From contig NZ_CP115669.1 in the NCBI RefSeq assembly GCF_029203285.1, positions 2,418,001 to 2,482,000 of the forward strand: a stretch of DNA of 64,000 nt, read 5' to 3'. The stretch is from Pseudomonas sp. PSE14 (GTDB lineage: Bacteria; Pseudomonadota; Gammaproteobacteria; Pseudomonadales; Pseudomonadaceae). Each line of letters starts with the position of its first letter. Positions within the stretch are counted from its first letter, which is position 1. Below are positions 34,957 through 41,805 of the stretch, piece after piece. The notes beneath the pieces were generated by a model. The model ran no database searches. It was given only the letters and a program-made list of their open reading frames with translations, and was not told the DNA's origin. A program made the translations under genes and the position numbers.

Positions 34957-35415
34957 GGTGGCTTCCTATTCTTGCGAGGAAAAGGCATTGTGCCATCATT
35001 GCGTCGGTGTTCACTAGCGTCCGCGTCGCTCAGCCCCATCCCACCGCTCACTCCGGTCAATCCTCACGATCCGCGCCACGTTCCCACGCGCCTTGAAGAC
35101 CAAAACTGCCAGCACCACAAGGATGATCAGCAGCTAGGGGATAGGCTGTAGTGAGGTGACCGCGCAGCACGTCCAGGAAGAGCGTCAGGGAATAGCAGTC
35201 CGAGCCAACGGACAGCAGGCAGGATGGTAGCGAAACGATGGCGCGGTAGCGAGCGCCCTGCCGTCGGCAACTGGCGATGCGAACGCAGATGGCGCTGCAA
35301 GATGACAGCGGGCGACCAGGGCCCGCGGATCAACCATTCCGACCATTGCTATCATCTCGACCTTCGAAGCGGCCCGCGAAGAAGTGGAGCCAGCCAGGCG
35401 CCTTTCCCCCTACAC
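34957..35415. other. Gene-poor stretch of the element
   Basis: This 459-bp stretch holds only broken coding signal (see 35002-35220) and no intact gene. I see no terminator or obvious regulatory repeat. Confidence 0.5.
35002..35220 (-). pseudogene. Remnant of a small membrane-protein gene
   Basis: On the minus strand one frame gives SLTLFLDVLRGHLTTAYPL and, after a one-base shift near 35135, another gives LLIILVVLAVLVFKARGNVARIV followed by RIDRSERWDGAERRGR and a stop near 35016. Joined, they would make a short protein with one membrane helix and a basic tail, as in many small phage proteins. No start codon is certain and the family is unknown. Confidence 0.35.
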
Positions 35416-35709
35416 CTACTCAAGCAAGCTGATGCTCATATAGACGCACAACAGGGCGCTGACGCTGGCGACAAGGCCGGATGTCTCCGCCCGCTGTTTG
35501 CCGACGAGCTCGCCGGCAATGTAGTAGCCTGAAATCCAAGAGACCAGGAAATACCCAGTGCGGGTCAGGACCGACAGGTCCTTAGCCTGGACGACGAAGA
35601 ACATGGCGCCGGTAAAGGCGCCGATCAGAGCGTTGACGTCGATGCCGAGCAGGTAGTATCCGCCGAATCCGACGGCGACAGTCGCTGCGATAGCTCCGGC
35701 TTCGGACAT
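35416..35709 (-). CDS. Putative phage holin
   Basis: A 97-residue membrane protein with three predicted helices (about 6-22, 27-41 and 51-66) plus a hydrophobic C-terminus (LVASVSALLCVYMSISLLE). Size and layout match the holins of Pseudomonas phages, which form inner-membrane holes for endolysin release. The ATG at 35709 has GGAG 9 nt upstream. It is on the strand opposite to the lysozyme and spanin genes and far from them, so the original lysis cassette has been rearranged or these come from different phages. Confidence 0.65.
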   Translation of the reverse strand: MSEAGAIAATVAVGFGGYYLLGIDVNALIGAFTGAMFFVVQAKDLSVLTRTGYFLVSWISGYYIAGELVGKQRAETSGLVASVSALLCVYMSISLLE

Positions 35710-35739
35710 GGGGCGATCTCCAAGGGGCAGGTAGGCGGG

Positions 35740-36429
35740 TGTCTTCCACCATTCGAACATCCTGATCGAAGACAATACCTTCGTGAAGCCGCTGTATGTT
35801 GGCGTGCACGCCCGCAGTTGGTCAGGCGTAAAAATCGTGGACAGCCACTTCGAAAGTGGCTATTGGGGGCGTTTACCATGAGTACAACGACACGAACGTC
35901 ACAAACGACTGGTTGATTAAAGGGAATACCTTCTTCCAACAGGGCGATACGGATTGGCCTGGCGGTGGTGGACGCGCCTAATTGATGGCACCGCCAGCAC
36001 TTGCCTGCGGAACTACCGCATCGTGAATAACGCCGTGCTGTCCATCAATCTGGCCGGTAAGTCCCGCCACGGCATTAGCGTCAACACACCCATCAGGGAG
36101 TGATCTCTGGAAATACGCTGGATTCGATCAATCGCACAGGGGGCTATGTGTACGGCAGCGATTGGATCAACGTAAACAACATGCTGATCAACTGCAACCT
36201 GGAAGGGTTGACTGGCGCTGTGGCTGGCATCGTGCTCGGTAACACTGGCGGAGTGGATACCAACCGCCTGACCGTGGTAGGCAACACTACCGACACGTTG
36301 TACATGACAGGAACCATTCGTAGCGTGGTGCGCCAGAATCAGGTCACAACCGCCAGCGGCCTCACCCAGGCGGGCACCAATACGAACGCCAACGTCGGGA
36401 ATAACCTGATCGACACCACCTTCACGTAA
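35740..36429 (+). pseudogene. Phage tail-spike (beta-helix) remnant, multiple frameshifts
   Basis: Consecutive segments in changing frames read as one beta-helix protein. They are IEDNTFVKPLYVGVHARSWSGVKIVDSHFESGYWGRLP (to about 35877), then HEYNDTNVTNDWLIKGNTFFQQGDTDWPGGGG (to about 35978), then IDGTASTCLRNYRIVNNAVLSINLAGKSRHGISVNTPI (to about 36095), then ISGNTLDSINRTGGYVYGSDWINVNN to the stop at 36429. That is three frame changes. The Asn-rich repeats and GN turns are typical of right-handed beta-helix receptor-binding spikes. The 5' part is missing and abuts the oppositely oriented holin. Confidence 0.7.
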
Positions 36430-36489
36430 CTGGGCTGGGATGGTTGGCTCGCTTGCTTTAACATGCGGAAAATTTTAAGCAGGCGAGCC

Positions 36490-37485
36490 ATGAGCAGGGA
36501 CACATTTATCGATAGCGCCAAAGGAGTTCTGATCTTCTTGGTGGTACTTGGCCATTACTTCGAAGGCGTTGGGGCCTGGGACAAAGGCCCGATCCTCAAA
36601 TGGTTAGTGGTTTCGGTTTACATGTTTCACATCCCGGCGTTTGTTTTCTTGGCCGGAATCACAGCGAAACCTACCGGAATTGCACAGAGAGTTGCGCGAA
36701 TTGCCCTAATGCTTATCGCGTTCCAAGTTATTTATGGGGCGCTCCTCTACATGCAGAAAGGGAAGTGGCTGGTCACAATTCCAGAGCCATACTGGCTGCT
36801 TTGGTTCTTGATGGCCATGATACTTTGGAATCTCCTTATTCCGATGTTCAGGGTGGTAAAATATCCTGTCTTTGTGTCCATCATACTTGCGGCGGCGGCT
36901 GGAGATTCTGGGTGGATGGGGTACTGGTGGAGCCTGGGGCGGATGTTCAACTACCTCCCGTTCTTTGTGATTGGCCACCTTTATGGCAAGCAGATCATGG
37001 CGGCGATCCCTCGCGGAGCTACAGCCAAGGTTATCGCGGCGCTGCTGCTAGTCGGAGTGACATCGCTCCTTGTCCGGATTGGCGTGCGTAATGTGAACCT
37101 TTATGGCGCTGCTCGCTACCGCGATTTAGGGTTAAATCTCGGTTACGGAGTTTTGGCACTGCTGGGTGTGTATCTTGTCGCGGCAGTATCGTCTGTAGCA
37201 GCGTTTATCCTTATTCCTCGTAACTCAAAAGTCATCGCTGCGATTGGCTCTGGCAGCCTTGCTGTGTATCTGTTACATGGCCTGGTTATTATGGTGGGAA
37301 GAGATAATTTCTCTTATTATGCATGGCAGTTTGGTGAGGTAGGCGTAATCGCTGCATGCTTCGTGGCTTCGATTATTGTTACTTGGTTCCTGTCACTTCC
37401 AGTGTTCGACTCTGCAATCAGGCGATCTACTGAGTTCGTAATAAATCTCGCCACCAGAAAGGCGACGTCACAGCAAGATATCTAA
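36490..37485 (+). CDS. Membrane acyltransferase (acyltransferase family 3)
   Basis: A 331-residue integral membrane protein with about ten helices. The N-terminal FIDSAKGVLIFLVVLGHYFEG carries the family's KG and catalytic-type His (GHYF). FHIPAFVFLAG and WLLWFLMAMILWN follow. Family members O-acylate sugars, and phage-borne copies near tail genes are known to modify host O-antigen (serotype conversion). That role here is inference from position after the tail spike. The ATG at 36490 is chosen over 36463 because similarity begins MSRDTFIDSAKG. The gene is open, AT-richer than the core genes, and followed by a terminator hairpin. Confidence 0.78.
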   Translation: MSRDTFIDSAKGVLIFLVVLGHYFEGVGAWDKGPILKWLVVSVYMFHIPAFVFLAGITAKPTGIAQRVARIALMLIAFQVIYGALLYMQKGKWLVTIPEPYWLLWFLMAMILWNLLIPMFRVVKYPVFVSIILAAAAGDSGWMGYWWSLGRMFNYLPFFVIGHLYGKQIMAAIPRGATAKVIAALLLVGVTSLLVRIGVRNVNLYGAARYRDLGLNLGYGVLALLGVYLVAAVSSVAAFILIPRNSKVIAAIGSGSLAVYLLHGLVIMVGRDNFSYYAWQFGEVGVIAACFVASIIVTWFLSLPVFDSAIRRSTEFVINLATRKATSQQDI

Positions 37486-37488
37486 ACT

Positions 37489-37516
37489 AAAGCCCGCCTC
37501 GCGCGAGCTTTTTTAT
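37489..37516 (+). terminator. Terminator of the acyltransferase gene
   Basis: A short GC stem centred on CTCGCGCGAG, 5-30 bp after the acyltransferase stop, is followed by TTTTTT and ATTTTT. Its A/T flanks could also serve the convergent methyltransferase gene. Confidence 0.65.
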
Positions 37517-37529
37517 TTTTGTAATTCAC

Positions 37530-38507
37530 TCAGTGGCTGAGGCTTGCCGGATTGTCTCTATCGAGAACGACAAGAGTTCCAATCAAGGTTTTTCGTCCTG
37601 ATGCCTCGATGATCGTTACGGGGTACTCGCCTGGAGTGTTAACCACATGCGTGGGTACGGATGTTGTAACAACTTCTGGCATAACGGTTGCTGGGATTTC
37701 TGAAGCATAATCCCCAAATTTCACTCGCACATCTCCGAAGCCGGAGATGTTTTGGGCTTGAATCCATATCGCAGAGTCGCCGTTAGGCTGTACGTTTATG
37801 CCTTCGCCAGCGATTCCTGATTGTGGTCCCCAGTCACCCAGTTCAACAGGGATGTCCGGCTTCTTCGCCCATATGACAGATTCGAAGCCATATAGCGCCC
37901 ATGTGGCATCTTGGATAATGTTTTTTTTTAGGAAACTTATTGGCTCGAGTAGCAGGCCAATTACCCAAAGTGGGCTTGGGTGATATCGTTTTATATGGAA
38001 CTCAATCTCGCAGCCATTGGCAGATAAACTGTCGAGAGTCTTTTGCCACGAAGGTACCTTCTGGTGTGTTGGGTCATCGAAGAAATTTAGGCACCCACCG
38101 CGCTTGGGGAAGTTGACACTTTCCTCACATGGAAATGCCAGATATAGATGGCCTCCGGGAGCGAGAGCTGCTGCCATGGCTGCCAAGACGCGATCTGGCT
38201 CGTCACAATGTTCAAGATTGTGAGAGCTCACTACTGCATCCATCTGGCCAGTATAAGACTCAAGCGTTTTTGCGAACTCTTCTGGAGGGCAGACTATGTA
38301 TTCGTTGGCATGTTTATTGGGGTCGCCTTGCTGATTGAAGTCTCCGACGTCCACGCCAATGTAATAAATATCAGGGCGCACCGATTTGAACCAGGCCGGT
38401 GAGCCATTTCCGCACCCAACGTCGAGAACACGCGACCCTCTAGATAATGATCGGATGAACGGGCCTTTACTGCGGCTTGGTTCCGTATTGATGTTGAGTA
38501 GTGGCAT
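37530..38507 (-). CDS. SAM-dependent methyltransferase with C-terminal beta-rich domain
   Basis: A 325-residue protein. Residues 20-180 are a class I methyltransferase: motif I VLDVGCGNGS at 28-36, an acidic strand end YYIGVDVGD, then AVVSSHNLEHCDEPDRVLAAMAAALAPGGHLYLAFP. Residues 180-230 contain a hydrophobic stretch (WVIGLLLEPISFL). The last 95 residues (from about DWGPQSGIAGEGINVQPNGDSA) look like an Ig/IPT-type beta-sandwich. The ATG at 38507 has GGGGG 9 nt upstream; a longer start at 38528 is possible. The substrate is unknown; sugar or glycan methylation is a guess. It is convergent with the acyltransferase gene and AT-rich. Confidence 0.72.
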   Translation of the reverse strand: MPLLNINTEPSRSKGPFIRSLSRGSRVLDVGCGNGSPAWFKSVRPDIYYIGVDVGDFNQQGDPNKHANEYIVCPPEEFAKTLESYTGQMDAVVSSHNLEHCDEPDRVLAAMAAALAPGGHLYLAFPCEESVNFPKRGGCLNFFDDPTHQKVPSWQKTLDSLSANGCEIEFHIKRYHPSPLWVIGLLLEPISFLKKNIIQDATWALYGFESVIWAKKPDIPVELGDWGPQSGIAGEGINVQPNGDSAIWIQAQNISGFGDVRVKFGDYASEIPATVMPEVVTTSVPTHVVNTPGEYPVTIIEASGRKTLIGTLVVLDRDNPASLSH

Positions 38508-38675
38508 TTTGTTCGTCCCCCTTGACATCAAGAGATTGAATATAGCCGTTAGCTATTAAATTTCAAAAAGCTATTTTCACTCGCTAGATCACAGACCTTC
38601 TGCGAGCCTTTTACGTCCCGAGAAGCCCACCCGGCGCCAGCCATAGAGCCGGCTTTTTGTGTCCGGAGATCAGCT

Positions 38676-39080
38676 ATGGCTACCCACGGAGCCCGCAATT
38701 GCAACCCCGGCAACACTTGGCAGGGTCAACTAGGCCTCGAGCTGGGCGTGCCGAAGCGGCGCTCAGGCCGCCTCGATACACCGGAGAACGGCATCCGCCC
38801 CCTGGCTAAGCTGTTGTTGGCTTATCGCTGCAAGGACGGCATGCCTAGCGTGGGTGACCCAGGCATCGACGCCGTGCGCGAGACTGTCAGCCGCTGGGCG
38901 CCGGACAACGAGAACGACACCGAAGCGTACATTGGAGCCGTGGCCAAGGCCCTGGGTGTTCAGCCCGAACAGGAGCTTGATGTGCGGCTGCCGGCGACGC
39001 TGCGCGAATCATTCGACATGAGAGCGGCGGGGTGCCATATCAGGCCGAGGTGATCGACGAGGGGGGCGGAGGGTGCGGGC
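38676..39080 (+). pseudogene. Phage lysozyme / P5-like muramidase, frameshifted
   Basis: The frame from the ATG at 38676 reads ATHGARNCNPGNTWQGQLG ... TPENGIRPLAKLLLAYRCKDG ... ETVSRWAPDNENDTEAYIGAVAKALGV. This is the pattern of small phage lysins related to PRD1 P5 (RGxRNxNPGN...W, then SRWAPxxENDTxxY). Just after ATLRES the frame leaves the family: the expected IIRHESGGVPYQAEVIDEG is encoded, but one base out of register, from about 39008. The printed frame stops at 39053. An indel near 39005 therefore changed the C-terminus. Confidence 0.68.
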
Positions 39081-39380
39081 ATGAGCGGGTTCGTCCAGCT
39101 GTTCCCGATCTTGGAGCGCCAAACGACCAGCTGTTTTTCCTCTGCCCAGGATGCCAGATGCTCCATGGCGTTCGCGTCGATCCGGCTTCGCAGCACCCGC
39201 GCTGGGGACTGGAACGGCGATGTCGATAAGCCGACCTTGAGCCCTTCGATCCTGGTGACGTTCAACTGGAGCGAGCAGCGTGAGGAGCGACGTTGCCACT
39301 CCTTCGTTCGTGATAGGCGCATCGAGTTCCTGAACGACTGCACGCATGCACTGGCGGGCCAGGCGGTCGAATCGGAGACT
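39081..39380 (+). pseudogene. DUF6527-like phage gene, two compensating frameshifts
   Basis: The ATG at 39081 starts MSGFVQLFPILERQ, after which the family-like text NDQLFFLCPGCQMLHGVRVDPASQHPRW is found one frame away (about 39121-39205). It returns to the first frame as DWNGDVDKPTLSPSILVTFNW ... RRCHSFVRDRRIEFLNDCTHALAGQ. The C-x-x-C zinc-like pair and the CHSFVRDGRI-type strand identify the family (name from memory). In its present form the zinc-binding part is not translated. Confidence 0.55.
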
Positions 39381-40101
39381 ACTGGTGCTGCTTGGCTACT
39401 GGCAGCCGCTGCTGCTGTTCATGGCTTCCGCCGGTGGCTGGCACGAGGAGAGGACGCGCATGGATGCGAAGTGGCAGGCCAGATGGGATGCCCACGGGAA
39501 GCTCGGCCAGAAAGCCGCTGCTGCCTGTGACGCCAGGGCGCGCGCCGAGGAGCAACGCCGCCAACAGTCCATCAACAAGGTGATCGAGGATGGCCAGAGG
39601 AACATTGACCAGGTGCGCGCTGATGCTTCTGCCGCTGCTGATCAGCGCATGCGGGGCGCACCCGTCCAGTACGCCGGCCGAATTGCTGCAGTTGAAGCCG
39701 GCCGTGATTCTTGCACTGCCGCCGCAAGCAAGGCAGTAGCCCGGCACGCCAGAGTACTTGCAGAGCTGCTTGGAAAGGCTGACCGCCTGGCGAGTGTCCA
39801 CGCAGAAGCAGCTGATAAATCCAGAGTGAGAGGGCTGGCGTGTGAGGCGGCCTGTGATTCTCTGAGGGGGGAGGGTGCCCAGGACGGGCGAGGAGGGGTT
39901 CAGCTAGGGTTGAATTCTGGGACTCATCAAGAAATCAGCGCGCTGGCAAGCCCAGATTACCGCTGCCCAGAAATGAAAAAGGCCCTGAAAAATCAGGGCC
40001 TTGAATATGGCGGAAGCGCAGAGATTCGAACTCTGGGGGCTGTTACACCCGGCGGTTTTCAAGACCGCTGCCTTAAACCACTCGGCCACACTTCCGCGTG
40101 A
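39346..40101 (+). CDS. Rz-like spanin (DUF2514 type), extended at its C-terminus
   Basis: An inner-membrane spanin-type lysis protein. An N-terminal helix RLLVLLGYWQPLLLFMASAGG is followed by a long charged coiled coil (RTRMDAKWQARWDAHGK ... AEEQRRQQSINKVIEDGQRN). The family tail is ARVLAELLGKADRLASVHAEAADKSRVRGLACEAACDSLRGEG. Relatives end soon after this point (near 39880). Here the frame stays open another 70 codons, across the tRNA terminator and antisense to most of tRNA-Ser, ending at 40101. A lost stop or a nearby frameshift is likely, so the true end is uncertain. Confidence 0.55.
   Translation: MHWRARRSNRRLLVLLGYWQPLLLFMASAGGWHEERTRMDAKWQARWDAHGKLGQKAAAACDARARAEEQRRQQSINKVIEDGQRNIDQVRADASAAADQRMRGAPVQYAGRIAAVEAGRDSCTAAASKAVARHARVLAELLGKADRLASVHAEAADKSRVRGLACEAACDSLRGEGAQDGRGGVQLGLNSGTHQEISALASPDYRCPEMKKALKNQGLEYGGSAEIRTLGAVTPGGFQDRCLKPLGHTSA
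39976..40002 (-). terminator. Terminator of tRNA-Ser (element-supplied)
   Basis: AAGGCCCTGA and TCAGGGCCTT pair around an A-rich loop, 5 bp beyond the tRNA 3' end. On the minus strand a T-run follows. It lies inside the element, so the integrated element now provides termination for the tRNA. Confidence 0.8.
40008..40095 (-). tRNA. tRNA-Ser (anticodon UGA)
   Basis: On the minus strand the gene begins GGAAGTGTGGCCGAGTGG and ends GCGCTTCCGCCA with encoded CCA. The anticodon loop CTTGAAA gives anticodon TGA. The long variable arm (about GGGTGTAACAGCCC) and discriminator G are as expected for tRNA-Ser. The acceptor stem GGAAGTG/CGCTTCC pairs fully, with one G-T. Its 3' 52 bp form the right attachment site of the element. 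Confidence 0.97.
40012..40063 (-). repeat. Attachment site (right), inside intact tRNA-Ser
   Basis: Identical over 52 bp to 33079-33130. Because the tRNA here is complete, the incoming element must have restored the 3' half on integration. Confidence 0.9.
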
Positions 40102-40230
40102 GCGGGGCGCCATAGTACCGGATCGCAACACACTGTCAAACTCTGGTGATTCGAGGCTCATTTGCCTCTGTTATGATGAATGGCACTACGGTCATGGACC
40201 CGTATCCCGCTTAAACAGGAGTGTCTCGAC

Positions 40231-40896
40231 ATGCAAGAACGGCAATATCTCGACTCCACGGCCGTGGAGCAGAAAGAGGTCAGCGGCGTCCTGCGCAATA
40301 CCTATGGTCTGCTCGCGCTGACGCTGGCCTTCAGCGGCCTGGTGGCTTTCGCCTCGCAGCAGATGCGTCTGCCTTACCCGAGCATCTTCGTGGTGCTGCT
40401 GGGCTTCTACGGCCTGTTCTTCCTCACCGTGAAGCTGCGCAACAGCGCCTGGGGTCTGCTCAGCACCTTCGCCCTCACCGGCTTCATGGGCTACACCCTT
40501 GGCCCGATCCTCAACCTGTACCTGGGCATGGCCAATGGCGCGAGTGTGATCTCGTCGGCCTTCTTCATGACGGCCCTGGTGTTCTTCGGCCTGTCCGCCT
40601 ACGTGCTGACTACCCGCAAGGACATGAGCTTCCTGTCCGGCTTCATCACCGCGGGCTTCTTCGTGCTGCTGGGCGCCGTACTGGTCTCGCTGTTCTTCCA
40701 GATCAGCGGCCTGCAACTGGCCATCAGCGCCGGCTTCGTGCTGTTCTCCTCGGCGATGATCCTGTTCCAGACCAGCGCGATCATTCACGGTGGCGAGCGC
40801 AACTACATCATGGCCACCATCAGCCTGTACGTCTCGATCTACAACCTGTTCATCAGCCTGCTGCAGATCTTCGGCATCATGGGCAGCGACGACTGA
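40231..40896 (+). CDS. yccA: Bax inhibitor-1 family membrane protein YccA
   Basis: A 221-residue integral membrane protein with seven predicted helices of the BI-1/YccA family. E. coli YccA is a substrate and modulator of the FtsH protease. Visible features are the soluble start MQERQYLDSTAVEQKEVSGVLRNTYGLLALTLAFSGLVA, the segment LLSTFALTGFMGYTLGPILNLYL, and the C-terminal HGGERNYIMATISLYVSIYNLFISLLQIFGI. The ATG at 40231 has AGGAG 10 nt upstream. It has its own terminator. Confidence 0.93.
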   Translation: MQERQYLDSTAVEQKEVSGVLRNTYGLLALTLAFSGLVAFASQQMRLPYPSIFVVLLGFYGLFFLTVKLRNSAWGLLSTFALTGFMGYTLGPILNLYLGMANGASVISSAFFMTALVFFGLSAYVLTTRKDMSFLSGFITAGFFVLLGAVLVSLFFQISGLQLAISAGFVLFSSAMILFQTSAIIHGGERNYIMATISLYVSIYNLFISLLQIFGIMGSDD

Positions 40897-40917
40897 TCGT
40901 TACGCAACCATAAAAAG

Positions 40918-40941
40918 GCCCGCATTAATGCGGGCTTTTTT
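40918..40941 (+). terminator. Terminator of yccA
   Basis: GCCCGCATTAATGCGGGC is a perfect palindrome (40918-40935) followed by TTTTTTA, 21 bp after the yccA stop. Confidence 0.92.
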
Positions 40942-41000
40942 ATGGCCGTTCGGAAAGCTCTTTCGGGATGACTTCAAGAGCCGGGGTGGGGCGAACTTTC

Positions 41001-41143
41001 GTAGCAGCGGGCCTTGTCCACGAAATCCCCCGCGGCGTGATTCGCGTTCACAGGGGGGGCAGCTTCCTTCGCCATCTGCAGGAGCGGGCATGCCGCGAGC
41101 AGGCCCGCAGCGAGGGACAGTTCGCGAGCAGGCTCGCTCCTGC
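41001..41143. repeat. REP-like elements, including an inverted REP doublet
   Basis: GTAGCAGCGGGCCTTGTCC at 41001 starts one REP-like unit. GCAGGAGCGGGCATGCC (41078-41100) and its inverted partner ending GGCTCGCTCCTGC (41121-41143) form a REPIN-type doublet of 66 bp. They belong to the GTAGGAGCGAGC-type REP class common in Pseudomonas, and lie between yccA and the XRE-cupin gene. Confidence 0.75.
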
Positions 41144-41150
41144 ATCGGAA

Positions 41151-41723
41151 TCAATTGACGACGTTGCGCACGAACCGCGCCAGCACGTCCCCATGGTTCT
41201 GATAGGAAAACGGTTGGCTGCTCTTGAATACATGGAACCCGCCGGCCTCGACGGTCACCGTCTCCTCGGCGAGCACGATGGTCAGTTGCCCCTCGATCAC
41301 ATAGACCATGTCGTACCAGCCGTCAGCGTCCGGCTCGGCGTTGTAGCGGTCGCCGGGTGCCAGGGACCAGTGCCAGAGCTCCGCCTGGCGCGTGGCCGGT
41401 GTGCTGGCGAGGAGGGTGCCGCGGCTGTCGGGTTGCGCGCCGGCCCAGGCCACCGCGTCGACGCGGGACAGGTTGCGGGTCGACGGCGGCCGGACCAGGT
41501 CGGCGAAGGTCACGCCAAGGGCGGCGGCGATGCGGTCCAGGGTGGCGAGGCTGACGTTGGTGTCGCCGCTCTCGATGCCGACCAGCATCCGCCGGCTGAC
41601 ACCAGAGGCCTTGGCCAACGCATCCTGGCTGAAGCCGCTATTGCGACGCAGGGTCTTCACGTTATCGGCGACGTGCACCAGCACACTGGGACGATCGGAA
41701 GGAGTGGGCAGTATATTGCTCAT
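41151..41723 (-). CDS. XRE-family regulator with C-terminal cupin
   Basis: A 190-residue transcription regulator. Residues 17-75 form an XRE helix-turn-helix (VADNVKTLRRNSGFSQDALAKASGVSRRMLVGIESGDTNVSLATLDRIAAALGV). Residues 105-190 are a cupin sensor domain (GDRYNAEPDADGWYDMVYVIEGQLTIVL ... GGFHVF). The ligand is unknown. The ATG at 41723 has AAGG 8 nt upstream. It is divergent from the RhtA-type exporter, so it probably represses or activates that gene from the repeats between them. Confidence 0.88.
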   Translation of the reverse strand: MSNILPTPSDRPSVLVHVADNVKTLRRNSGFSQDALAKASGVSRRMLVGIESGDTNVSLATLDRIAAALGVTFADLVRPPSTRNLSRVDAVAWAGAQPDSRGTLLASTPATRQAELWHWSLAPGDRYNAEPDADGWYDMVYVIEGQLTIVLAEETVTVEAGGFHVFKSSQPFSYQNHGDVLARFVRNVVN

Positions 41724-41733
41724 TCTGGCCTTT

Positions 41734-41753
41734 TTGCGCATTATGTTGCGCAT
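41734..41753. promoter_or_regulatory. Direct repeats TTGCGCAT-N4-TTGCGCAT (candidate operator)
   Basis: Two identical 8-mers, 12 bp apart start to start, lie in the 82-bp gap between the divergent XRE-cupin and rhtA-like genes. TTATG/CATAA also forms a small dyad around the second copy. Position and symmetry suggest the regulator's own operator. Confidence 0.55.
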
Positions 41754-41805
41754 AACAGTCAACCAAGATTTCCCTAACGTTGCAACGCCTGTTCAGGTCC
41801 GCATC

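Larger units (their letters stand above)
33079..40063. mobile_element. Decayed prophage / integrative element in tRNA-Ser(UGA)
   Basis: A 52-bp direct repeat of the tRNA-Ser 3' half bounds the element, with the integrase gene just inside the left copy. The content is phage-like: integrase, holin, tail-spike remnant, P5-type lysozyme, DUF6527-like protein and Rz-like spanin. Several are frameshifted, and head, portal, terminase and replication genes are missing. Three intact-looking cargo genes remain at 34498-34956, 36490-37485 and 37530-38507. The cargo and spike segments are visibly AT-richer than the core genes. In P. aeruginosa, tRNA-Ser and yccA lie directly beside tusD, which fits insertion here. 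Confidence 0.88.
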
